A stretch of 64,000 bases of DNA from UBA6168 sp965222975 (GTDB lineage: Bacteria > Bacteroidota > Bacteroidia > Chitinophagales > Saprospiraceae). Below are positions 54,113 to 62,046 of the stretch, in pieces. The stretch is from NCBI GenBank assembly GCA_965222975.1, contig CBDCVJ010000047.1, positions 239,802 through 303,801 on the forward strand. Direction: 5' to 3'. The position numbers and the translations under genes are program-made. Numbering within the stretch: position 1 is the stretch's first letter; each line of letters starts with the position of its first letter. The notes beneath the pieces are model-generated. The model did not search any database, was not told where the DNA came from, and saw only the letters and a program-made list of their open reading frames with translations.

Positions 54113-55205
54113 ATGAAAATATTAGTCATCAGCGATTATAGGGAAACGGTGTCGGTCAGGCCAGAAGCAGAATTATTCATCGGCTTAAAGCATACAGGAG
54201 TGGACGTGGAGGTCATGACCTATCCCGACGCAGCATATGTGGAAAAATTCAAAGCAGCGAGCATTCGAGTGATCGGTTTTCACCCAGAAAAAAAATTGAA
54301 TAAAAAGGAAATAAAAATAATCCGGCAAGAATTAATTAATGGCAAACACGACACTTTGCATTTGTTCAACAGCAAGGCCATTATCAATGGCATTCAAGCC
54401 GCAAAAAGACTTGCCTGTAAAAGTGGTTTTGTACCGGGGCTATACGGGAAATATCCATTGGTACGACCCAACTGCTTATTTTAAATACCTGCACCCTCGG
54501 GTGGACAAAATTTGGTGTATTGCAGTATCGATCGAAAAATACATCAAACGTCAATTATTTTTTAATAAAAATAAACCCGTCACCATTCACAAAGGACATG
54601 ATTTAAATTGGTACAAAAATATAGATGCTATTGACCGCAGGGAACTAAAAGAAATTCCCGCAGCTGCTTTTTGGGTCATTAGTGTCGCTAATAACCGTCG
54701 GATGAAAGGAACGGAATATTTATTGAATGCCATGCGATTCATCCCCACCGATTTACCGATTCATTTATTATTAGTGGGGAAAAATTTAGACCATCAAAAA
54801 AATAGGGCAATTGTAAATAATAGTCCCAATAAAAATAAGATCCATTTTTTGGGTTATCGGACGAATGTGCTGAAAATTGTCAAAGCCAGTGACGTTTTTG
54901 TGTTGTCCTCCATTTTTGGGGAGGCCACGACAAAAGCAGTGATAGAAGCCATGTCATTGGGCATAGCGCCCATTATTACTGACATTCCCGGCAATAAAGG
55001 GTTGGTCGCAAATGGGAAATGTGGATTGGTCATACCGTCCAAAAATGCAAAAGCCATTGCGGATGCCATTTTAAAATTATTTAATGACCGCACTTTATGT
55101 AAAAAATATGGCCAGCAAGCGCAATCACATATTGCTGAACATTTCAACATTAAAACAACTATTTTGGAAATAAGGGAAATGTATGAATCCTTGCTAAAAT
55201 TGTAA
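54113..55205 (+). CDS. GT4-type glycosyltransferase, frameshifted
   Basis: The first frame starts MKILVISDYRETVSVRPE and runs to NGIQAAK, where an A5 run (54403-54407) breaks it; one A fewer gives DLPVKVVLYRGYTGN and the rest of the protein, about 363 residues in all. The C-terminal Rossmann half has VISVANNRRMKGTEYLLNAM, HLLLVGKN, KIHFLGYR and the nucleotide-sugar segment EAMSLGIAPIITDIPGNKG, typical of GT4 retaining transferases. It adds a sugar to an envelope glycan or lipid, acceptor unknown. It is a single-gene unit, divergent from purD, and followed by a REP-like repeat. Confidence 0.82.
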
Positions 55206-55208
55206 GTA

Positions 55209-55284
55209 CGCAGCCTTTAGGCTGTACATGTAGGTTGCTCGGCAGACTTAAAGCCTGCCCAACGAGAACAGCCTAAAGGCTGCG
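55209..55284. repeat. REP-like inverted repeat, 17-bp perfect arms
   Basis: CGCAGCCTTTAGGCTGT (55209-55225) is the exact reverse complement of 55268-55284. Each arm folds as CAGCC-TTTA-GGCTG, the same TTTA-loop plan as the repeat at 25.1 kb. A weaker GGCAG/CTGCC stem lies inside. Confidence 0.8.
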
Positions 55285-55304
55285 TTACTTAAGAAATACC
55301 GTCC

Positions 55305-55552
55305 ATGAAAAAATCACTATCAACGCTTTTTATCCTATTAATACTTTCAACAAATATTTTTTCACAAAACTTATTCCCTGAACTGGGGCAAGTTTTTACA
55401 CTTCGAATGGAAAATTGATTTTAAGGAAAAACAATATAAATAAGAGTGAAATCAAATTAAATACTTTGATTTTAAATAGTAGTGTCTATTTTCTAAAAAT
55501 AAAATTGGAAAAGGGAGAAGAGGTTATAGAAAAAATAGTCTTACAACGTTAA
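55305..55552 (+). pseudogene. T9SS-secreted protein remnant: signal peptide and sorting tail only
   Basis: The ATG at 55305 opens a clean signal peptide (MKKSLSTLFILLILSTNIFS) and stops after 37 codons. In another frame from about 55397 the sequence YTSNGKLILRKNN continues through NSSVYFLKIKLEKGEEVI to KIVLQR and a stop: the usual end of a type A T9SS sorting domain. The whole passenger between leader and tail is missing and the frames do not match, so this looks like the scar of an internal deletion, comparable to the GMC gene at 1.7-2.4 kb. Confidence 0.6.
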
Positions 55553-55555
55553 TCG

Positions 55556-55632
55556 AAAAACACATAGACCTATAGGAAACATAGTTTTATTAATTGAAGT
55601 GTGTGAATTTCCTAAGATTTCTATGTGTTTTT
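55556..55632. terminator. Bidirectional hairpin between convergent genes
   Basis: AAAAACACATAG (55556-55567) pairs exactly with CTATGTGTTTTT (55621-55632), with TAGGAAA/TTTCCTA nested inside. T-runs flank both ends. Confidence 0.65.
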
Positions 55633-55642
55633 TATTAAAAAA

Positions 55643-56785
55643 TTATATCTTTTTCAATAACTCACCCGCCTTCGCCAACGTCTCCTCTGTTTTGGCAAAA
55701 CACAAGCGGATTATTTTATCGTCTTTTTTATTAGAATTAAATACAGAAACGGGAATAGCCACCACGCCATGTTCAGTGGTCATGCGTTTGGCAAATTCTG
55801 TGTCGGGTTCATCTGAAATATCAGAATAGTCAAATAATTGAAAATAAGTACCTTCACTTTCAATGGGTTTAAACCTTGAGCCGTCCATAGCGGATAAAAG
55901 GTAGTCCCGCTTTTTTTCAAAAAAATCATTTAAATGCAAATATTCGTCGGGGTTTTCAAAAAATTCTGCGATGGCATATTGGATGGGCGTATTGACGGAA
56001 AAAGTACAAAATTGATGCACTTTCCTAAACTCTTTGCTCAAACGGGGAGGAGCCACACAGGCGCCTATTTTCCAGCCAGTAGTATGCAGTGTTTTTCCCA
56101 AAGAAAAAACGGCCAAGCCCCGACTGTATATTTCAGGATAATTTAAAAGGCTCTTATGTTTTTTATTATCAAAAACAATGTGCTCATATGCTTCGTCACA
56201 CAACACCAGTATGTCCCGGTCTTCAGCGATATATTTTAAATTGGCCCAGTCTTCTTCTTTAAATATTTTTCCGGTTGGGTTGTGCGGCGTATTTACCACG
56301 ATCATGCGGGTCTTCCAGGTAATGAGGCGTTCCAGCATTTTCCAATTGACCCGATAATCTGGAGCCTCCATTTGGTAGGTGACGGGGATGCCGCCATTTA
56401 TTTCCACCGCTGGTCGATAACTGTCATAAGCGGGCTCAATTAATATTACTTCATCGTCTGGTTTTACAAATGCGGAAATGGCGCAATATAATGCTTGGGT
56501 AGCCCCTGCTGTAATGGTAATTTCTGCATCGGCGTCAACATCAGCGCCATATAAATTTTTTATTTTTTCTGCCAAACACCGTCGCAAGGCAGGTACGCCC
56601 GGCATGGGTGCGTATTGGTTGTAGCCCGCCTGAATATATTTTTCTACTAATTTTTTTAATTTTTCTGAGCAATCAAAATTGGGAAAACCTTGTGATAAAT
56701 TAATTGCCTTATGCTCATTGGCAAGAGCCGACATGACCGTAAAAATGGTCGTGCCGATATTGGGCAGTTTGGACGTAATTAACAT
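55643..56785 (-). CDS. Class I/II aminotransferase (methionine aminotransferase-like)
   Basis: 380 residues. The N-terminal INLSQGFPNFDCSEKL, the NQYAPMPGVPALR segment, NTPHNPTGKIF, LVLCDEAYEHIVFD and the PLP lysine in VFSLGKTLHTTGWKIG are typical of the methionine/kynurenine-type aminotransferases (YbdL, MtnE-like). It moves an amino group between methionine (or an aromatic amino acid) and a keto acid, for instance in methionine salvage. The C-terminal arginine for substrate carboxylate is in KIIRLCFAKT. It starts 57 bp after the phosphoesterase gene on the same strand. Confidence 0.88.
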   Translation of the reverse strand: MLITSKLPNIGTTIFTVMSALANEHKAINLSQGFPNFDCSEKLKKLVEKYIQAGYNQYAPMPGVPALRRCLAEKIKNLYGADVDADAEITITAGATQALYCAISAFVKPDDEVILIEPAYDSYRPAVEINGGIPVTYQMEAPDYRVNWKMLERLITWKTRMIVVNTPHNPTGKIFKEEDWANLKYIAEDRDILVLCDEAYEHIVFDNKKHKSLLNYPEIYSRGLAVFSLGKTLHTTGWKIGACVAPPRLSKEFRKVHQFCTFSVNTPIQYAIAEFFENPDEYLHLNDFFEKKRDYLLSAMDGSRFKPIESEGTYFQLFDYSDISDEPDTEFAKRMTTEHGVVAIPVSVFNSNKKDDKIIRLCFAKTEETLAKAGELLKKI

Positions 56786-56805
56786 AGCGTTGCAGTTGGC
56801 AGTTT

Positions 56806-56838
56806 GCTATTGGCTTTTTGTGGCCAACGGCCAATAGC
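56806..56838. repeat. Inverted repeat of TTGGC words, 9-bp arms
   Basis: GCTATTGGC (56806-56814) and GCCAATAGC (56830-56838) are exact. The same words build the repeat at 46.4 kb. It sits between the phosphoesterase stop and the aminotransferase start. Confidence 0.55.
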
Positions 56839-56841
56839 TTA

Positions 56842-57588
56842 TTACAGCGAATTTCCTTCTTGGTAAATGACCGTGCTTCCCACTACGCCGTCGTTCCGCA
56901 AATTGATTTCCCGGCAGGCGATCCGGTAGTGGTCAACTTTGAAGCCCTCGCTGCGGGCATCAATTTGAAAATAGGTGGATGGGGTAATATGGACCGTGAG
57001 ATTGCGGGTACAGAGGGTTTTCTCAATATGATAGTGCCCGCAGAAAATGGTCAAATGATGCGGAAAGTTAAAAAGAATTGACTGAACCTCGGCCATGTTG
57101 CGGAGGGCATGTTTGTTATCCATAAAAGGTGTACCTCCAAGGACGGGCGGGTGGTGCATAAAAATGACACTGTCCTGGTTGAGGAGCAATAACTCCTTTT
57201 CCAGCCATGCCAATTGTTTTTCCGAGACCTCACCAACGCCCGTTTCGAGGAACAAAGCCGTGTGGCCATTCCATGCCCTTTTGTAATAAAGTTCCTTGCC
57301 GTCCAGTAAGTGCGGTACGTGGAATGCCCTGGCCAACAAGGCTGGGCTGTCGTGGTTGCCGCCGATGACAGTGTAAGGTATTTCCAAAAAGTCGAGGTGG
57401 GAGCGCACCCATTGGTAGGTGAGTTCATTGCCTTTATCGAAGCAAAGATCACCGGTAATTACAACTAAGTCTGGGGATATGGAACGGACAGTATTAAGTA
57501 TGTCCTGAAAATTTTGCCGCACATCCACGCCATGTGTATTTTCCCCTTCTTCGGCTATGTGGAGGTCGGTTATTTGTACTATTTTCAT
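56842..57588 (-). CDS. Calcineurin-like metallophosphoesterase
   Basis: 248 residues. The metal motifs run in the family order: KIVQITDLHIAEEG (DxH), LVVITGDLCFDKG (GDxx), VIGGNHDSP (GNHD), VIFMHHPP, and IFCGHYHIEKT (GHxH). This is the cAMP phosphodiesterase-like (CpdA-type) subgroup, acting on cyclic nucleotides or phosphodiesters with two metal ions in the cytoplasm. The substrate is uncertain. Upstream DNA holds GGACGG words and no obvious promoter; the aminotransferase follows in the same direction. Confidence 0.87.
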   Translation of the reverse strand: MKIVQITDLHIAEEGENTHGVDVRQNFQDILNTVRSISPDLVVITGDLCFDKGNELTYQWVRSHLDFLEIPYTVIGGNHDSPALLARAFHVPHLLDGKELYYKRAWNGHTALFLETGVGEVSEKQLAWLEKELLLLNQDSVIFMHHPPVLGGTPFMDNKHALRNMAEVQSILFNFPHHLTIFCGHYHIEKTLCTRNLTVHITPSTYFQIDARSEGFKVDHYRIACREINLRNDGVVGSTVIYQEGNSL

Positions 57589-57876
57589 TTACAATAGTGG
57601 ACGGCGGACGGTAAGTGGTGGACGGTAATTCAAACACCCGACGCCAACCGCTTTTCTCTTTCTTTTTGAATAGCTATTCAATCAACAGAGATCAGAACGT
57701 TTTCCCAAAGCATGTTAGGATGAGCGGCCAGAAGTGAAGTCGCATTTTAGATAGTCTCATTTCTCACTTCCGGCAGCAAACGGTCTGACTCCTCATTAGT
57801 ATTACGTTTTTATAGAACGATAATGTTGCCTAAACGCCCTAATTTCTAAATATGTACATTCGCCGCTGAATTTTTT

Positions 57877-57941
57877 AGGGGTCAGGTGACAGGCGTCAGG
57901 GGTCAGTTTTTCTGACCCCTGACGCCTGTCACCTGACCCCT
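57877..57941. repeat. Hairpin with 30-bp perfect arms
   Basis: 57877-57906 and 57912-57941 are exact reverse complements with a TTTTT loop. Arms are built from GGGGTCAG/GGTGACAG words. The hairpin ends 9 bp before the ATG of the next gene. The rest of the 57589-57876 gap has no gene. Confidence 0.9.
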
Positions 57942-57950
57942 CAATAAACT

Positions 57951-58631
57951 ATGAATCTGAAAAAACTCAACGAAGCGATCGGCCAATATAAAAACTTCCT
58001 GCAATCCAACCACAACCACGATCCTTACTGGAAATGGGAGTCGCAACAAATACTTCAGGAAAACTGGGACATGGATACGAGGGATTTTCATAACATGTTT
58101 GACCGTAGCCTGCAAAATTCACAGACCCGCCGCATTTGGCGCAGGGAACACTATGCGCCCAAGGATATGATGCTGAAATTTATCCAAACGAGCGAAGATT
58201 ATGTGCGCTTTGCTTTTCAAGACCTGTTCAATGAAGACAAAGAAATTGAAGGACGGGTTGATCGCTTTGTTTTTTATTGCGATGAATTGCTAAGAGAGTA
58301 CCAAGAAAAACATCCCGGCACAAAAGAGAACACGCATTACCATGACGATAATTATGAAATGATTTCCCACTATCTTGCCTTTCGTTTCCCTGATATATAT
58401 ACGCCCTATCATTTTGAAGATTTCAAACGGCTCATGCAAAAACTCGGCAGCCGAGACATCCCAAAAGTGAACGACACTGCCCGTTATTTTAAAGTGATGC
58501 GGACGGTTTTTAATTTTATAAAAAAAGATGAGAACATATTAAATATCCATCAGCAGAGGCTGGAAGAGGGAAAGCATTTTATGGGAGAAACGCTATTAGT
58601 GGTTGAAGATTTTTGTGGGTGTGTGATTTGA
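57951..58631 (+). CDS. Stand-alone protein resembling the N-terminal region of McrB-type restriction ATPases
   Basis: 226 residues, soluble, rich in aromatic and charged residues. The opening LNEAIGQYKNFLQSNHNHDPYWKWESQQILQENWDMD, plus ISHYLAFRFPDIYTPYHFEDFKRLM, looks like the helical N-terminal domain that precedes the AAA GTPase of some McrB-like type IV restriction proteins. No nucleotide-binding motif follows; the protein ends FCGCVI after a helical segment. It may be a free-standing domain or a remnant. The resemblance is from memory of the family pattern and is only moderately certain. A long perfect hairpin lies in its translation initiation region. Confidence 0.5.
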   Translation: MNLKKLNEAIGQYKNFLQSNHNHDPYWKWESQQILQENWDMDTRDFHNMFDRSLQNSQTRRIWRREHYAPKDMMLKFIQTSEDYVRFAFQDLFNEDKEIEGRVDRFVFYCDELLREYQEKHPGTKENTHYHDDNYEMISHYLAFRFPDIYTPYHFEDFKRLMQKLGSRDIPKVNDTARYFKVMRTVFNFIKKDENILNIHQQRLEEGKHFMGETLLVVEDFCGCVI

Positions 58632-58706
58632 CGAATAAAAATTATTATTCTACTACAAAAGGAATTTACTAATCCTATCAAGAATTTTTGATCATTAAAA
58701 AATAAT

Positions 58707-58888
58707 GGTTCTTTGACAATTTCTGTGGAGTGGGAAAAAATAAGAAGAGAGGGAGATGAAAAAACAAAAAATTTTCAATTTTTTATTTTTTCATCTCCCT
58801 CTCTATCAGGATTTTAGAAGAAAGAAATTTTTTTTTCCTCTAAAACCTTGATATTTTAAATGGGCTCTACGGGATTTGTCAAAGAACT
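58707..58888. mobile_element. Foldback element with probable 8-bp target duplication
   Basis: 182 bp. Ends GGTTCTTTGACAATT and (inverted) AGTTCTTTGACAAAT match at 13 of 15. AAAATAAT stands directly outside both ends (58699-58706, 58889-58896). Inside, 58746-58773 pairs with 58777-58804 with one mismatch. The A/T-rich duplication is weaker evidence than at 43.8 kb, but its position is exact. No coding sequence. Confidence 0.65.
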
Positions 58889-58901
58889 AAAATAATTTAT
58901 A

Positions 58902-59231
58902 ATGGATCATTTTCAAAAGAAATTAACAGATATAGTATTGAATTTTAGAGCATCAAGAAATTGGCAAAAATTTCATGATGGAAAAGATGTGGCCATGTGT
59001 TTAAGTGTTGAAGCAAATGAAGTACTTGAATTATTTTTATGGAAAAAAGACCAAGAAGTAAACGTAGAAAAATTGAAAGATGAAATCGGAGATGTAATAT
59101 ATTCTTTATTGCTTCTTTCACATATGTATGAGGTAGATATAAAAGAAGCCTTTCTAAATAAAATGATGAAGAATGAGCAAAAATATCCTGTTGATAAATT
59201 CTATGATTCGAATAGAAAATATAATGAATAG
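58902..59231 (+). CDS. MazG-like nucleotide pyrophosphohydrolase
   Basis: 109 residues, the size of a single-domain dCTPase/RS21-C6-type all-alpha NTP pyrophosphohydrolase. CLSVEANEVLELFLWK carries the ExxE metal ligands and KLKDEIGDVIYSLLLLS the ExxD pair; FRASRNWQKFHD is the usual substrate-side helix. It cleaves NTPs or dNTPs to the monophosphate and pyrophosphate, removing damaged or excess nucleotides. It lies alone between two unrelated foldback elements, 13 bp from the left one and 9 bp from the right one. Confidence 0.88.
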   Translation: MDHFQKKLTDIVLNFRASRNWQKFHDGKDVAMCLSVEANEVLELFLWKKDQEVNVEKLKDEIGDVIYSLLLLSHMYEVDIKEAFLNKMMKNEQKYPVDKFYDSNRKYNE

Positions 59232-59240
59232 CTTTTAGTA

Positions 59241-59433
59241 CTACTTTGTCACTTTAGAAATACAACGATTCGTTTTCAGGTCTGGGATTTAAAATCCTAA
59301 CAGGGGGAGGTGTGTTTTTTTTGATTTTTCATGAAAAATCAAAAAAAACACACCTCCCCCTGTTAGGATTTTCACTCTCGGGCATGTAATACATCGGACA
59401 CTTATTAATATTTTTTTTAAAGTGACAAAATAG
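59241..59433. repeat. Foldback with a perfect 82-bp palindrome at its centre
   Basis: 59291-59331 is the exact reverse complement of 59332-59372, with no loop. Outer arms 59241-59256 and 59418-59433 match at 15 of 16 (TTTGTCACTTTA core). The palindrome contains GAGGTGTGTTTTTTTTGATTT, very close to the apex of the element at 43.8-44.0 kb. No target duplication is visible. It lies between the convergent MazG-like and phosphate-transporter genes and could also terminate both. Confidence 0.85.
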
Positions 59434-59463
59434 AATTAGACGCTGCTCAAAAATCAACATTTT

Positions 59464-61236
59464 TTAAGCTTTCTTCTTCTTTTTCTTCTTGGGCTTATCC
59501 AAGCCTTCCAATATGGTATCACTTTCAATATAAAGCAGTTCGGCAGCACTTATAAGGTGATAGCAAATATCGGCCACGTAATTACTGTCATTGGCCAAGG
59601 ATGTAGCCATTTCACTAGTGATCAAACCTTTGCGAATCAACTTGTCGAGTGTACCATCCATCATGACATCACTCTTCTTGGCTTTTTCCTTTAATTTTTG
59701 CAGTATAGGCAAATGTCGCTTAGGTTTTTTATCAGTTCTGGTCAGATATATTTCCCTCAGCACTCTAGTCATTTTTTTTCTCAGATCATTGTACTCTTCC
59801 TTGATGTATTTATTGTCCGACATCATATACTTGTCCACATTGTCTTGCATTTCCTCTGCGTCTTTGATGGCTTCTACCAAATACCTATTAGCCACTTTTA
59901 TTTTATTTACTGCTTCCGCTTTCTCACTCGACAACGTGAATAGGCTTTGGATTTTAGTACCAAATTCCAGAATATGGCTATAAATGGTTTTCACTTTTGA
60001 ATAATAAAGGTCATCAATATCAACATCAATAATCTCCTTCGAAGTACGAACCAATTTTTTAGGTTTTAAATCCGATTTAATATCCTCCCGGTGAAGGTTC
60101 ATGGCATGGGCAATTATTTCAAACGCGGGTTTTTCAAAAAGGCGCTTCGATTCATTGACCAATGCACGGATGGCAGTTTGCGGATAATTGAGGGCGTCAC
60201 TATTAAGGTATTTTGGTTGGTCGATGCCAGGTTCTTCTTCTTCCCGATAGGGTACCATTCGTTCCACTATTTTTACTATCAATGGAATAAAGCCAATTAA
60301 GATAATTGTATTGAGAATATTGAAGGTAGTATGAAAGGCAGAAAGAGCTACCGGAATGGCAACGGGAGAATCAAAAGCTGATACTCCCCCGCTTTGAGTA
60401 AAAGAATCTATGATTTTTAATGTCGGATATAACAATAAAAGCATCCATAGTACACCCATGGTCTGGGAAATGAAATGTGCTCTCGCCGCGCGTTTTGCGT
60501 TATAATTGGCTACCAATGCAGCTAAATTGGCCGTGATAGTGGTACCAATGTTTTCACCTAACACCATAGCTGCTGCCATGTCGAAAGGTATCCATCCTTC
60601 GTGGCACATAACCAGTGTCAGTGCCATAGTAGCACTTGATGACTGAATGACGAGAGTCAAGACGGTGCCTATCAATAAAAACAGCAATACCGATAAAAAG
60701 CCCATATCGGTATATGATTGCAACCACTCCAATATTTCCGGATTTTGTTTTATATCCGGCACTGCATCTTTCATAAATTGCAACCCTATGAAGAGCACTG
60801 CAAAACCGACTATGAAATTTCCCCAATGTTTTGTTTTAACATTCTTTGAGAACGTTAGCAGAAAACCCAACCCTACCAAAGGTAAAGCGATAGCGCTCAT
60901 GCTAACTTTAAATCCAAGAATTGTAATAAGCCATGCGGTGATTGTTGTTCCAATATGGGCACCTAGAATAACACCAATGGCTTCCGTCAATGTCAATAAG
61001 GCGGCATTGACAAAACTGACAACCATAAGCGTTGTAGCAGAAGAAGATTGGATAACTGCAGTAATTAAAAAACCTGTAAAGACAGCAAAAACCCGGTTGG
61101 AAGTCATGGAAGCCAGGATATTTCGCATTCTGTCCCCTGCAACTTCCATCAACGAATCGCTCATCACCTTCATTCCATAGAGAAAAAGTCCTAACGAGCC
61201 AAGTAAAGTGAGTATGTCTGTAAATCCGTATTCCAT
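59464..61236 (-). CDS. Na/Pi-cotransporter family protein with PhoU-like tail
   Basis: 590 residues. Eight or more hydrophobic helices lie in residues 1-330, with the inverted duplicated signature QSSSATTLMVVSFVNAALL and QSSSATMALTLVMC, the sodium/phosphate-binding repeats of the NptA/NPT2 family. GVILGAHIGTTITAW and VLGENIGTTITAN are the matching GxxxGT segments. Residues about 350-575 form helical PhoU-like hairpins (YSHILEFGTKIQSLFTL), ending in a lysine tail. It is likely a Na-dependent phosphate carrier (direction uncertain) with its own regulator domain. It is divergent from a PiT transporter across an 810-bp gap. Confidence 0.9.
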   Translation of the reverse strand: MEYGFTDILTLLGSLGLFLYGMKVMSDSLMEVAGDRMRNILASMTSNRVFAVFTGFLITAVIQSSSATTLMVVSFVNAALLTLTEAIGVILGAHIGTTITAWLITILGFKVSMSAIALPLVGLGFLLTFSKNVKTKHWGNFIVGFAVLFIGLQFMKDAVPDIKQNPEILEWLQSYTDMGFLSVLLFLLIGTVLTLVIQSSSATMALTLVMCHEGWIPFDMAAAMVLGENIGTTITANLAALVANYNAKRAARAHFISQTMGVLWMLLLLYPTLKIIDSFTQSGGVSAFDSPVAIPVALSAFHTTFNILNTIILIGFIPLIVKIVERMVPYREEEEPGIDQPKYLNSDALNYPQTAIRALVNESKRLFEKPAFEIIAHAMNLHREDIKSDLKPKKLVRTSKEIIDVDIDDLYYSKVKTIYSHILEFGTKIQSLFTLSSEKAEAVNKIKVANRYLVEAIKDAEEMQDNVDKYMMSDNKYIKEEYNDLRKKMTRVLREIYLTRTDKKPKRHLPILQKLKEKAKKSDVMMDGTLDKLIRKGLITSEMATSLANDSNYVADICYHLISAAELLYIESDTILEGLDKPKKKKKKKA

Positions 61237-62046
61237 TAATATTTAAGTTGATGAGTTTTTTTTGCTCGGGTTTGCAGCAAAAATGTTGTTGATGTGAAGA
61301 AAAAAAAACTCAAATTTCTCTGCAAGAAATTGCCGCGCAATCATGAAAAAAAGAAGTCATGTTAGATGAAACCTTAGTGTGATGAAGCGCTATTTATATT
61401 TATTAAAAAATAAATAAAAGTAAGTCCTCTATTAAAGAGGGCTGTACTTTAACCAAATACATTGATAAATAATTAGAATATGATTTTACTTCAATGTGAT
61501 GTGTAGAAAATTTGGTGTATGAGGCGCACAAGGTAGTAATTTGTTTTATCCCTTAATGAAAATTCTGGAAAGAAAATTTAACGTTGAGTTAACCTTGGTT
61601 TTACCTGAGTTTAATGCCTGCTTAATACTTTTATCTCTTATTCAAGAGTATTCGATCGAAATTTGAATCCTTCTTGATTGTCTCAACCACCTTTCACTTG
61701 ATATTAATGAATCTTTTTTTGGCACTACAGGCTTAATAAATAAGCATGGAGACGTCGTTTTTGTGGCATCATATATATGGCTGTTCTCAGAAATCGAATC
61801 TCTCTATTGGTAGCCCTTCCTTTGTTCTGATAATTAAGATAGGAATAGGAAATGAGTGTCAAATTTTTTTGATGATAAACTGTTAGGAACAGTTTCTGAA
61901 TTCACGTGGGAGGCCCATATAACATCAATACAAATAAGTAGCGTTCATTGTGTTGTTCCCCTCCTGTCATAAACTCCGATCATAAATAAGAGAAAACTGA
62001 ATTTTATTCAAATTCTAATTAAAACCTAAAACGAACAATCAATTTT
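61237..62046. other. Gene-free divergent gap of 810 bp
   Basis: It separates two phosphate transporter genes. A small hairpin AGTCCTCT/AGAGGGCT lies at 61423-61443. I see no convincing frame, no clear promoter pair and no repeated operator. Confidence 0.4.

Noticed and set aside
57589..57650. GGACGG tandem words as a tandem repeat locus
   Set aside because: Only three loose copies with variable spacing; not a defined repeat.
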